Source of the DNA: Chitinophaga vietnamensis
Lineage (GTDB): Bacteria > Bacteroidota > Bacteroidia > Chitinophagales > Chitinophagaceae
Assembly: GCF_902167635.1 (NCBI RefSeq)
Contig: NZ_CABHMS010000003.1
Coordinates: 62,001-126,000 of the forward strand
Reading direction: 5' to 3'
Length of the DNA stretch: 64,000 bases
Numbering within the stretch: the first letter of the stretch is position 1; each line of letters begins with the position of its first letter. The notes beneath the pieces are model-generated. The model made no database searches. It was not told where the DNA came from and was given only the letters and a program-made list of their open reading frames with translations. The position numbers were made by a program, and so were the translations under genes. Positions 35,240 to 43,332 of the stretch are shown one piece after another.

Positions 35240-37333
35240 ATGAAGAAGATATTGATGGCTATACTGGCCGCAGGCTTGATATCCGGCGCCAGCGCACAAG
35301 AGACGGCTTCCCTTAGCGCCTGGAAGAACCAGAAATATTCCATGTTCATACATTGGGGCGCGATCTATTCCACGCTGGGAGGCGTATGGAAAGGCAAACC
35401 GGTGACGGTGGGTTATAGTGAGCAGATACAGGCGCATGCCGGCATTTACAGTGATGTGTATGGAGAAGTAGCAGCACAATTCAATCCTGCTCACTGGAAC
35501 GCAGATTCCATCGTATTGCTGGCAAAGGCCGCAGGCATGAAGTCTGTGGTGATGACTTCCAAGCATCATGATGGCTTTTGCATGTTCCATACCGCTTATA
35601 CTGATTATAATGTAGTAGATGCCACGCCGTTTAAAAGAGATGTGCTCAAGGAATTGTCTGATGCCTGCCAGCGGCATGGCCTCAAGTTCGGGATGTATTT
35701 TTCGCTGATCGACTGGCACTTTCCGCAGGCCTACCCGATATCCAGTACCAATAGCGATCCTATTACGCCGGAGCATCATGAGTTTAACAAGAAGCAGGTG
35801 GCCGAGCTGATGACCAACTACGGCCCGGTGTCGGAGATATGGTTTGATATGGGCTCCCTCACGGCGCAACAGAGCCGCGAGCTGGCCGATGTGGTGCATC
35901 GCCTGCAACCCGGTTGTATGGTGAGCGGCCGCCTCGGTAACGATGCCGGCGATTTCTGCGTGATGGGGGATAACCAATACCCTGATTACAAAATAGCTTC
36001 GCCCTGGCAAACGCCAGCCTCCGTATACGATGAAACCTGGGGCTACCGCTCCTGGCAAAAACACGGCAAGGCCGAAGATAAAGCCCATGAAAAACTGGAA
36101 GGCCTCATCAAAGTGGTGAGCCGCGGCGGTAACTATCTGCTTAATATCGGTCCGCGTGGCGATGGCTCCGTAGTAGATTTTGAAAAAGAAGTGCTGCTGC
36201 TCAATGGCCAATGGCTGCAACGCAATGGCGACGCCATTTACAGCGCCCATGCCAATCCATTTGATACCACCTTCGCCTGGGGAGAAGTAACTTCCAAGCC
36301 CGGTAAACTGTACCTGCATCTGCTGAAAGCGCCCGCGCAAAATACCATCGTGCTGCCGGGATTGAACAGCCAGATAGCGCAGATCAATCTGTTAGGAGAT
36401 AAAAAGAAACTGGCCTGCAAAGTAAGTTACCGGGACGGTGCGGCTGTAATACAGCTCCCTGGCGGTTTCCAGGTAGATGAGCATATCCCTGTGCTGGAAG
36501 TGATATGTAAAAAAGAGCTGGACATCACGCCGCTGCACCTGCTGCAACGAGCCACGGTGCTCAACCGGGACAATGCCACCAGTTTGTATAGTTTCTCCGG
36601 GGTAGATTATGAAAGCTATTATCGCAGTAATGTAGGCGAGAAATGGGCCTTCACTGCGCCTGCTGACGCAAAACTGCAATTGGTATATAGCGCCGCTGAA
36701 AAAGGCCGCAGCATTACGTTTGCGCTGGATGGCGTTAGTAAGGAGATCAAGCTGGATGGCGCGGCACAGGCGCTTAGTCGTCAGCCTGGCGCATTGCAAT
36801 GGGGCGCCATTTACAGTGCAGGCCCTTATCGTGCCGCCCTGGCCGATGAGCCGCTGGATGCCGCCCGTATCGATCTTTCCAGCGGATGGACCGCACATCC
36901 GGAGTGGCATAACGGGCAGGTATATACGCTCGACAAGAACAAGAACATTACCTATCTCTACCAGGAGATCACGGCTGCGCAGGCAGGCGATTACCTCATT
37001 GGCCTGACCAGCGGAGATGGTACTGCCGTATATTTAAATGGCGAACAGCAGTTGTTGCATAATAACCCGGAAAGAGGCGCTACACAATCGGAAGTATTGT
37101 TGCTGCCGCTGAAGCAAGGTAAGAACCAATTGGTAGTGAAACTGTACAACCGTTTTGGCAAACAGCTGCAATGGGCCATCAACAAGGATGTGGAGCAAAC
37201 GATGTACACGCAAACGGTACCTGTTGCCCTCACTAACGCCAAGGTACATACGCTGGTGGTGAGAGAAGCGAACCCGGTATCGGAGCATCGCAATCTCAGG
37301 ATGCCTAACCTCTCTGTGCAAATATCAAAATAA
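35240..37333 (+). CDS. Secreted alpha-L-fucosidase (GH29)
   Basis: 697 aa. Signal peptide 1-19 (cleavage after SGASAQ). The GH29 barrel spans about 25-345: KYSMFIHWGAIYSTLGG, SVVMTSKHHDGFCMF, KFGMYFSLIDWH, and the nucleophile D203 in SEIWFDMGS. RGGNYLLNIGPRGDG closes the barrel. The region from about 430 on is a second beta-rich part, probably a carbohydrate-binding or accessory domain. It hydrolyses alpha-L-fucosides; the start is 2 nt after the terminator-like U-tract. Confidence 0.92.
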   Translation: MKKILMAILAAGLISGASAQETASLSAWKNQKYSMFIHWGAIYSTLGGVWKGKPVTVGYSEQIQAHAGIYSDVYGEVAAQFNPAHWNADSIVLLAKAAGMKSVVMTSKHHDGFCMFHTAYTDYNVVDATPFKRDVLKELSDACQRHGLKFGMYFSLIDWHFPQAYPISSTNSDPITPEHHEFNKKQVAELMTNYGPVSEIWFDMGSLTAQQSRELADVVHRLQPGCMVSGRLGNDAGDFCVMGDNQYPDYKIASPWQTPASVYDETWGYRSWQKHGKAEDKAHEKLEGLIKVVSRGGNYLLNIGPRGDGSVVDFEKEVLLLNGQWLQRNGDAIYSAHANPFDTTFAWGEVTSKPGKLYLHLLKAPAQNTIVLPGLNSQIAQINLLGDKKKLACKVSYRDGAAVIQLPGGFQVDEHIPVLEVICKKELDITPLHLLQRATVLNRDNATSLYSFSGVDYESYYRSNVGEKWAFTAPADAKLQLVYSAAEKGRSITFALDGVSKEIKLDGAAQALSRQPGALQWGAIYSAGPYRAALADEPLDAARIDLSSGWTAHPEWHNGQVYTLDKNKNITYLYQEITAAQAGDYLIGLTSGDGTAVYLNGEQQLLHNNPERGATQSEVLLLPLKQGKNQLVVKLYNRFGKQLQWAINKDVEQTMYTQTVPVALTNAKVHTLVVREANPVSEHRNLRMPNLSVQISK

Positions 37334-37336
37334 GTC

Positions 37337-38059
37337 ATGGCTAATTCCTATTTCAGGTTTAAGGAGTTTACCGTTCACCAGGAACATTGCGCTATGAAGG
37401 TGTGCACGGACGCATGCATCCAGGGTGCCTTCACGGCGCAATACCTGGCGTCTGGCGATCTAACGGTAAGGGCTATACTGGATATAGGCGCCGGTACGGG
37501 GCTGTTGAGCCTGATGCTGGCGCAGCAGGTAGCCGCGGCCATCACGGCCGTGGAGCTGGATGCCGGAGCCGCCTTGCAGGCACGGGAGAATTTTGCTGCG
37601 TCGCCCTGGGCGGCGCGGCTGACGCTGCGCGAGCAGGATATACGCAGCATGGCGGCCAGCGAGCAATATGATGTTATTATTACCAACCCGCCGTTCTACG
37701 AAGCGGCCCTGAAGAGCGGTGATACACAGAAAGACCAGGCCATGCATGCGACCACCCTCAGCTACCGGGAGCTGATCACCGCGATAGCGGCGCATCTGAA
37801 GCCGGAAGGGGTTTTCTCGGTGTTGTTACCCTATGTGCAGTTCGGGGAGTTCCGCCAGCTGGCGGAGGCCGCAGGATTTCACCTGCGCCGCTTGCTGGAG
37901 CTGCGGCAAAGCGTAAAGCATGGCTATTTCCGGGCGGTAGGCATCTTCTCAAAAACAGGCGGGGAAACGGATCGCTCGGAGTTGTCTGTTTATGATGAAA
38001 ATAACGTGTATACGTTACCGTTCGTACATCTCTTACAACCTTATTATTTATACCTCTGA
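37337..38059 (+). CDS. TrmN6-like tRNA1(Val) adenine-N6 methyltransferase
   Basis: 240 aa class I methyltransferase. The SAM loop is LDIGAGTGLLSLML, the N6-adenine motif is TNPPFYE, and the N-terminus FKEFTVHQEHCAMKVCTDAC is characteristic of the YfiC/TrmN6 family, which methylates A37 of tRNA1(Val). It starts 3 nt after the fucosidase, so it is probably co-transcribed despite an unrelated role. Its 3' end overlaps the next, convergent gene by 12 nt. Confidence 0.85.
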   Translation: MANSYFRFKEFTVHQEHCAMKVCTDACIQGAFTAQYLASGDLTVRAILDIGAGTGLLSLMLAQQVAAAITAVELDAGAALQARENFAASPWAARLTLREQDIRSMAASEQYDVIITNPPFYEAALKSGDTQKDQAMHATTLSYRELITAIAAHLKPEGVFSVLLPYVQFGEFRQLAEAAGFHLRRLLELRQSVKHGYFRAVGIFSKTGGETDRSELSVYDENNVYTLPFVHLLQPYYLYL

Positions 38060-39262
38060 ATCTACATAATCTTGCAGATAGCTGAATTTCTCTGTGAGCT
38101 TGCCATTGCTGGCGATGGTGGCGTTGATGATCATCTCGCTATCTCCCTTTAATAATTCTTCGAAAACATATTTCATCAACTGATCGCCGAAATACTGGGA
38201 AGCGTCGCGGGGCAGCTCATTCGGGAGGTTGCTGACGCACATCATATCTACGGTACCGGGGAGATAGGGTTCGGTGCGCGTCATATCTGATTTTATCACC
38301 CCATAGACCGGGTCTTCGATGGTGCTGTCGCCCAGGTTGCAGGGCACAGAGCCGTGTGTATCGTCGGTGATATCGGCGATCACCTGTATACGGAAATTGT
38401 CTTTTTGCAGGTCTTTCGGCGTGAACAGCGGCGGGATATTATGATCCCAGTAGATGCCGTTCATGAGGATATCGCTGACGGCCACATAGGGCAGGAAGCG
38501 GCATTCGTAATTTTCGGGATGTGCGTGAAAATCAGTACGGCTGTAGGTTTTATCGTTTTTCCGGAGATAAAGTTCACCCGCTTTGAGCTGTGTGTAAACA
38601 GGGTAGCCGTATTGGTTCATGAGATATTCTTCCGGGGGCATGTATTTGATGCCGAGCAATCCCATGATTTCGAGCACGCCTGCGGCCACGCGGCCGGAGC
38701 CGGTGATCACGATCTTGAGCGGCGGCAGTTTTACGCCGAAGTAATGCGTGATGAGTTCCTGGAAATCGTGACAGGTATGAACGGGCTTGAAAGAAAACTC
38801 TCCTGTTTTGCGGCCATAGGCCTGTAATCCGTTGTGGGCGCCCACTACACCGGCAAAGAAGCCAAAGCCGAGGATGCGTTGCCCGTCGGGATGCACGAGG
38901 CATTCGTAATCCACGAGGGTGATTTGTTTTTCGAGGATAGTCTGCAACATATGGCGGTTATGCGGCTGCTTCTTTTTCGTATGACTGAAAAAGAGATAGG
39001 TTTTGCCCGGCAGCAGCTGATCCGCCGGCACTTCCTTGATGCCCAGCAGGATGCTGCAATGTCCGAGATCTTCTTCCAGTGTAACACCGGCTTTTACATA
39101 TTCTTCATCCTTGAAACACCGGTGGGGCGAGGGTTGTACGTGTATGCGCACCTGCGGGAAATGATGCATGATCCACAGGCATTGTTTGGGGGTAAAGGCC
39201 ACGCGGTTGTCGTGGGGATGTTTTTCTTCCCGTATCAATCCAATATGCGTAGTGATTTCCAT
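38048..39262 (-). CDS. Saccharopine-dehydrogenase-like NAD(P) oxidoreductase
   Basis: 404 aa. The N-terminal alanine-dehydrogenase/transhydrogenase-like domain (IGLIREEKHPHDNRVAFTP) resembles LYS1-type saccharopine dehydrogenase; VDYECLV and FGFFAGVVGAHNGLQAYG fit that family too. The dinucleotide loop is VITGSGRVAAGVLEIMG. A lysine pathway role is not certain, because many Bacteroidota carry this protein outside such pathways. Confidence 0.75.
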   Translation of the reverse strand: MEITTHIGLIREEKHPHDNRVAFTPKQCLWIMHHFPQVRIHVQPSPHRCFKDEEYVKAGVTLEEDLGHCSILLGIKEVPADQLLPGKTYLFFSHTKKKQPHNRHMLQTILEKQITLVDYECLVHPDGQRILGFGFFAGVVGAHNGLQAYGRKTGEFSFKPVHTCHDFQELITHYFGVKLPPLKIVITGSGRVAAGVLEIMGLLGIKYMPPEEYLMNQYGYPVYTQLKAGELYLRKNDKTYSRTDFHAHPENYECRFLPYVAVSDILMNGIYWDHNIPPLFTPKDLQKDNFRIQVIADITDDTHGSVPCNLGDSTIEDPVYGVIKSDMTRTEPYLPGTVDMMCVSNLPNELPRDASQYFGDQLMKYVFEELLKGDSEMIINATIASNGKLTEKFSYLQDYVDSEV

Positions 39263-39365
39263 CTTTCAATTTACTGTATATTTTTCAAATGGATTATTTT
39301 ACAGCCCGACTGTATCGCCCAAAAAACGAAGGAATAGAGCATGCAAATACCGTAGCCGCCGATGC

Positions 39366-39530
39366 GTGCACGACTATACGAAATTTTTATACAAGCAAGG
39401 GGAGATACACATTTTCAGCGATGTGGACGACGATGAAGCAGCATTCGAATATACAGGTAATTATATCGAAGGAGTGAAGAAGAAGGGCGCTGCGCCTGAA
39501 TTGGGTGAGATATTACAGATGATGACGTAG
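39366..39530 (+). CDS. Small ORF or gene remnant
   Basis: 54 aa from a GTG start: HDYTKFLYKQGEIHIFSDVD, then AAFEYTGNYIEGVKKKG and a C-terminal ELGEILQMMT. The acidic, regular composition looks coding, but no ATG precedes it in frame and the upstream part lies in another frame (ATG 39289). It may be a small protein or the tail of a decayed gene. Low certainty. Confidence 0.3.
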   Translation: MHDYTKFLYKQGEIHIFSDVDDDEAAFEYTGNYIEGVKKKGAAPELGEILQMMT

Positions 39531-39585
39531 TGCGGGAGCATTGCAGGGGAAGAGAATATATTAGTTGGTATATCCCTTATACCTT

Positions 39586-40056
39586 ATGCAAACCTATCAT
39601 ATTCCTTTTATATCAACGTGGAACTCTGCATTGGCGATACTAGTGGTGCCGCAAATTATATTATTAATCATGGTTTTTCATATACATCTTCCGGATTCTG
39701 CTATTTTATTTACCGGGATTTTCCTGGTCTGGGCGGCGTTGTGCTATTATATATTCATCGTACTATCCGTTGGAAAAACTGTCTGGACGGCTGATGACGA
39801 GGGTTTGCGCTTGTATTGGGCGAGGCGGTTTCCTTTTCATTCCCGTAAAAGGGAGTTCTATTTCAAATGGACAGACATCAAGCAGTTCAGTAGTAGTAGT
39901 GACGGGCGCGGTAACAAGTTTCTGAAAATATGGTCGGTGGCTGGTGAGCATTTGAAGCTGCTTCATGTAGATTTGATAGGCTATAGGGATGACTATGCAG
40001 CATTTATTGAGATGTTGAAGCAGCGGGTTCGTTGTATCGATTATAAATGGAAATAG
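39586..40056 (+). CDS. Hypothetical two-helix membrane protein
   Basis: 156 aa from ATG 39586 (an alternative TTG at 39565 adds seven residues). Two hydrophobic helices near the N-terminus (SALAILVVPQIILLIMVFHI, then ALCYYIFIVLSVG) are followed by a soluble beta-rich domain (WTADDEGLRLYWARRFPF, FYFKWTDIKQF) resembling the PH-like domains of small membrane proteins. No family is recognised with confidence. Confidence 0.6.
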   Translation: MQTYHIPFISTWNSALAILVVPQIILLIMVFHIHLPDSAILFTGIFLVWAALCYYIFIVLSVGKTVWTADDEGLRLYWARRFPFHSRKREFYFKWTDIKQFSSSSDGRGNKFLKIWSVAGEHLKLLHVDLIGYRDDYAAFIEMLKQRVRCIDYKWK

Positions 40057-40062
40057 TATGAA

Positions 40063-40086
40063 AAAGGCTGCAGGAATGCAGCCTTT
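40063..40086 (+). terminator. Rho-independent terminator
   Basis: A perfect 10-bp stem AAAGGCTGCA (40063-40072) / TGCAGCCTTT (40077-40086) with a GGAA loop lies 6 nt after the preceding stop. Confidence 0.75.
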
Positions 40087-40159
40087 GTTATTCTCAGTCA
40101 TTTTTAATTTAAAACCCCTTTTCTAGCGATCATAAAAGCGTTATTAGTAAATATATTCA

Positions 40160-40180
40160 ATTTGCAACAATGTTGCAAAT
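40160..40180. promoter_or_regulatory. Operator-like palindrome TTTGCAAC-n3-GTTGCAAA
   Basis: ATTTGCAAC (40160-40168) and GTTGCAAAT (40172-40180) form a perfect 9-bp dyad with a 3-nt centre. The TTGCAAC-n3-GTTGCAA pattern is like metalloregulator boxes. It lies between two convergent genes, where no obvious target promoter exists. Confidence 0.4.
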
Positions 40181-40230
40181 ATATTTTTTGTACAAGAGAC
40201 CTGCTGTGGTAGGGCGGCAGCCGGAACTGG

Positions 40231-40734
40231 TTATTCCGGCTTGCTGTAGGCGGCCACTTCTTCGGAGGTGAGACCGAAGATGGGTGGTGTGGTAACGCCG
40301 ATCATGTTAAGGTAAAGATAGATTTGCGCGCGATGATGTATTTCATGTTCTACCATAGCGCGCAGCCATTTCCAGGTGGGAATGAGTGCGTTGCCGGGTG
40401 TGAGGCATTTACGTTGGAGGTCGTTGTTGGAGAGCGCGTGGAAAATGGCCAGTGATTCTTCGTGTTTGAGATCGAACCAGGTCATGACGGCATCGTATCC
40501 ATCGGCGAGGTCTTTGCCGCAGCCGCGGTAGCAGCTGGGCTTTCCGGCGATAGTTTCTGCAAACATATATCGTTCGATGGCGGCGATATGCCGTATCTGA
40601 TCTGCGATGGTGAATTTACCCGGCATGTAGGCCCAATCGAGTTGCTCTTTGGGTATAACGGCAAGCAGCCGTTTGGTACGTTCCCTGATATTGTGATAGT
40701 AGGAGAGGAAGCTGTCTATATTTGTGATTTCCAT
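40231..40734 (-). CDS. DinB-like four-helix protein
   Basis: 167 aa, DinB superfamily. The metal-binding histidines are in IADQIRHIAAIERYMF (H48 or H49 region) and MVEHEIHHRAQIYLYLN near residue 135. The family includes damage-inducible proteins and bacillithiol S-transferases; the activity of this member is unknown. The thioesterase gene lies 2 nt upstream on the same strand, with the HEAT gene before it, so all three may be co-transcribed. Confidence 0.85.
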   Translation of the reverse strand: MEITNIDSFLSYYHNIRERTKRLLAVIPKEQLDWAYMPGKFTIADQIRHIAAIERYMFAETIAGKPSCYRGCGKDLADGYDAVMTWFDLKHEESLAIFHALSNNDLQRKCLTPGNALIPTWKWLRAMVEHEIHHRAQIYLYLNMIGVTTPPIFGLTSEEVAAYSKPE

Positions 40735-40736
40735 GT

Positions 40737-41171
40737 TTATCTTTTATTTATTCTCATCATTGTCACCAATGCGGTGGCGGCATGCGTTTCCTGTTCACCG
40801 TTGCGGGTGAAGATGTCGGCCTGCACGATAGTGAGCGTGGCGCCGGCTTTGATCACTTTTCCTTTTCCGATGAGGAGCTCGCCTTTGGCCTGGTTGAGGA
40901 AGTTGATCTTAAATTCTACCGTAACGAAGTATGGATCTTCTGCGGGGATGGTGGTGGCGCTGTATCCGGCCACTACATCGGTGACGCCGGCGATGGCGCT
41001 GCCGTGGAAGATGCCGGATGGCCGCAAGGTGATATCACTGGGTGGCATACTGATTTCGAAATATCCTTTCCCTATGCCGGTGATGGTGGCGCCATACATG
41101 GCCATTAGTTTTTGTCGCCCGAAGCTGTCTCTTACCCTTTGTTCTATTTCCGGTGCCAGCGGTGTTGTCAT
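40737..41171 (-). CDS. Hotdog-fold thioesterase (PaaI/DUF4442 type)
   Basis: 144 aa from ATG 41171, which overlaps the stop of the HEAT-repeat gene (ATGA), a usual coupling pattern; a longer ORF from 41222 is less likely. Hotdog motifs: PSGIFHGSAIAGVTDVVAGY and VEFKINFLNQAKGELLIGKG. It hydrolyses acyl-CoA or acyl-thioesters, substrate unknown. Confidence 0.82.
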   Translation of the reverse strand: MTTPLAPEIEQRVRDSFGRQKLMAMYGATITGIGKGYFEISMPPSDITLRPSGIFHGSAIAGVTDVVAGYSATTIPAEDPYFVTVEFKINFLNQAKGELLIGKGKVIKAGATLTIVQADIFTRNGEQETHAATALVTMMRINKR

Positions 41172-42139
41172 GTATTGTAATGTTTGATCGTTTCGAAATG
41201 ATGCCGGTAGGTATGCAGCCATTTTTTCTCGTTATCCCATAGCAGGTCATATTTCTGATGGCGCAACAGTTCGTACAGTTTTTTGATGGGAGGGTGTTCA
41301 GGAGCGTATCGTACCAGAAATTCCAGTGCGATGATGATCTCCGTTTTACCGCTGCTGTCGATGGCTTCTACTGCGCGTTGCTTTGCCAGCAATTGTTTCA
41401 CCCGTTTGATGATGGGAGCGATGGCGCTTTCATTGCCGTATCTGACAACGCCGGTTAGTGCGGTGAATTTATTTTTGCCTTGTTCCAGTTGACTGGTGAA
41501 GAAGGGCAGCAGTGAGTCGTCTGACAAGGCGAGGATGGCATGGAGCGCTGTGCCGGACACTGCTTGCTTTTTATGGTCTACTAATTTCATCAGAGCGGGG
41601 ATACACGCTTTGTTACCGCTGGTGGCGATGGCGGCATTGGCGTATATCAGGTCGTATTCGTCGTGACTGTTTTCGATAATTTCCAGTAGCGCTTGTGTAG
41701 CTTCATCGCTGTTACAGTTGCCCAATGCTTTGATGGCGCTCTGCCGTACTTGCCAGGTGCTACTTTGGGTGGCATTGATCAGCGGTGAGAGATCAGTGCC
41801 GGCGGGCTTTTCCAGTGGCGCGATCATATCCAGCAGGGTGGCGCAGACATATCTGTTATCTTCCTTCACTATGCGGCTGATCAGAAAGGTAGTGATATCA
41901 GTATTGCCGGTATTCCTGGCGATATGCCCGAGTATGAAATAGGCCCGGTCCCTCTTTTGTGCTGTTTTCTCTGACCCGATGAAATGTGTCAGCAGCGGGA
42001 TAAAGTTAGTATCGCTTATTTGCTCTGCTTCCCGGAATGCTGCCCAGGAGGCGCTCTCCGAGCTGCTATGCCCGGGCGCCAGGGGGAGGTCGCGGCTACC
42101 ATTCATGCGATCGATAAGGTCCTGTAAATAATCTTCCAT
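41168..42139 (-). CDS. HEAT-repeat protein
   Basis: 323 aa from ATG 42139 (MEDYLQDLIDRMNGSRD); the frame extends upstream to 42277 but the extra sequence is Cys-rich and non-conserved in look. Helical repeats of the HEAT/PBS-lyase type are visible (QVRQSAIKALGNCNSDEATQ, DLIYANAAIATSGNKACIPA, KQAVSGTALHAILALSDDSL). It is probably a protein-interaction scaffold. The stop overlaps the thioesterase start. Confidence 0.8.
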   Translation of the reverse strand: MEDYLQDLIDRMNGSRDLPLAPGHSSSESASWAAFREAEQISDTNFIPLLTHFIGSEKTAQKRDRAYFILGHIARNTGNTDITTFLISRIVKEDNRYVCATLLDMIAPLEKPAGTDLSPLINATQSSTWQVRQSAIKALGNCNSDEATQALLEIIENSHDEYDLIYANAAIATSGNKACIPALMKLVDHKKQAVSGTALHAILALSDDSLLPFFTSQLEQGKNKFTALTGVVRYGNESAIAPIIKRVKQLLAKQRAVEAIDSSGKTEIIIALEFLVRYAPEHPPIKKLYELLRHQKYDLLWDNEKKWLHTYRHHFETIKHYNT

Positions 42140-42191
42140 TATCTTCAAATATAAGGGGATAACATGGCATACAGAAAAAATGATACATAGA

Positions 42192-42336
42192 AGACGAGGC
42201 GTTTGGCAACGCCAACAGCTGCCCGCTGTTTTTTTGTAACGAGTAAAACTGTTGCAAAGCAGCGTCCACACATACAAGCGACGTTATGTTGAACAAGCGC
42301 CATTGTTTCTCTACACGGCGCTGCCGTGCCTCGTCT
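42192..42336. repeat. Short inverted repeat enclosing about 127 bp
   Basis: AGACGAGGC (42192-42200) and GCCTCGTCT (42328-42336) are perfect inverted copies, with further partial pairing inward (GGCAACGCC near 42205 and GGCGCTGCC near 42318). Inside is AACAGC-TGCCC-GCTGTT (42214-42230) followed by TTTTT. It could be a MITE-like insertion or a structured RNA. Confidence 0.4.
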
Positions 42337-42375
42337 ATTTCACTTGGAGTTTTATGGTTGGTTTGACAATAATTG

Positions 42376-42486
42376 TTAAGGGTTATTAATGTCATCATTA
42401 TTTATATACTTCCAGACGTGGAGGCCGAGGAAGATCAATACTCCAACCAGGTTTAAGAGATACATTGTCACCATTGCTAGTTCCAT
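42376..42486 (-). CDS. Possible 36-aa single-helix membrane peptide
   Basis: ATG at 42486 begins MELAMVTMYLLNLVGVLIFL, followed by GLHVWKYINNDDINNP. One hydrophobic helix of about 18 residues is followed by a polar tail, which is a typical small membrane protein design. No Shine-Dalgarno site is seen, and similar ORFs can arise by chance. Confidence 0.3.
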   Translation of the reverse strand: MELAMVTMYLLNLVGVLIFLGLHVWKYINNDDINNP

Positions 42487-42607
42487 GATATACAGGTTAA
42501 TTAATTGATCATGTAACAAAGCTACGGGTGTTATTAATGTTTTCGGGAGAAAGTAGCCAGAAAGGGAAATGCTCGGTACAAACAGGCTTTTGCTCGGTAA
42601 ATTTGTG

Positions 42608-43309
42608 CTAAAACATCTTGTGTTTCATTTGTGAAAGGAAGTGTTCTCTGTAGTGATAACCGATCGGTATCTGCGACATCCCTTCACCCAGATTTGCCGT
42701 TTCTGCATCGATTGATATGATCTTTTCTGTAGCGATGATAAAAGACCGGTGAATGCGCAGGAAGGCCGGCTGCGGCAATTTAGGTTCGAAATCCGCAATG
42801 CTTCCGGCTACCAGTGTCTTTTGTGTACCATGATGGATTATCACATAGTTCTTGACGTTCTCCAGGTAAAATATCTCATGCAGGAAAACCTTTATCATCC
42901 GGCCTTTGGCGCCACTCTTTACCAGGAAGAACTTTCCTTCTCCGCTCCGCGGCGTATTTAACAGATCCCGTATCCGCTCCATCGCCTTCAGGAACCTCGG
43001 CAGCGAAATGGGCTTCAGCAGGAAATCAAGTACGCCAAATTCGTAACCGTCGAAGGCGTATTCCATGTGGGCAGTCGTGAATATGATCTTACATTTGTTA
43101 TTGATAAGACGGGCCATTTCCAGCCCGGTAATGTCCGGCATCTGGATATCGAGGAATACCAGGTCGATCTGCTCCCGCCGGATGATGTCCAGCCCTTCGA
43201 TAGAGTTTTGCGTGGCAGCTATCAGGGATATATAATCCACTTTTTTCACATGGTGCTGCAGTACTTCAATAGCTGATATTTCATCATCAATAATTAGGCT
43301 CTTGATCAT
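42608..43309 (-). CDS. LytTR-family response regulator
   Basis: 233 aa. The receiver is canonical: acidic D8/D9 region (IIDDEISAIEVL), phosphoacceptor in VFLDIQMPDITGLE. The LytTR DNA-binding domain is C-terminal (FFLVKSGAKGRMIKVFLHEI, PAFLRIHRSFII). It is paired with the LytS-like kinase gene 23 nt upstream on the same strand, forming a two-component system. No target operon is adjacent. Confidence 0.92.
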   Translation of the reverse strand: MIKSLIIDDEISAIEVLQHHVKKVDYISLIAATQNSIEGLDIIRREQIDLVFLDIQMPDITGLEMARLINNKCKIIFTTAHMEYAFDGYEFGVLDFLLKPISLPRFLKAMERIRDLLNTPRSGEGKFFLVKSGAKGRMIKVFLHEIFYLENVKNYVIIHHGTQKTLVAGSIADFEPKLPQPAFLRIHRSFIIATEKIISIDAETANLGEGMSQIPIGYHYREHFLSQMKHKMF

Positions 43310-43332
43310 GTTGTATGGTTTTTGGTTTTAAC

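Larger units (their letters stand above)
42140..42607. other. Intergenic region with inverted repeat and small ORF
   Basis: The region holds the inverted repeat 42192-42336, a hairpin plus T-tract at 42214-42235 on the plus strand, and the 36-codon ORF at 42376-42486. A 100-codon frame on the minus strand (42096-42398) overlaps the HEAT start and the inverted repeat and is judged spurious. Confidence 0.4.

Noticed and set aside
39289-39477. 62-codon frame near the 39.3 kb promoter region
   Set aside because: The composition is not protein-like, and the better coding signal lies in another frame (39366-39530).
42096-42398. 100-codon minus-strand frame upstream of the HEAT gene
   Set aside because: It overlaps the HEAT start and an inverted repeat; composition is Cys/Ser/Leu-rich without recognisable family.
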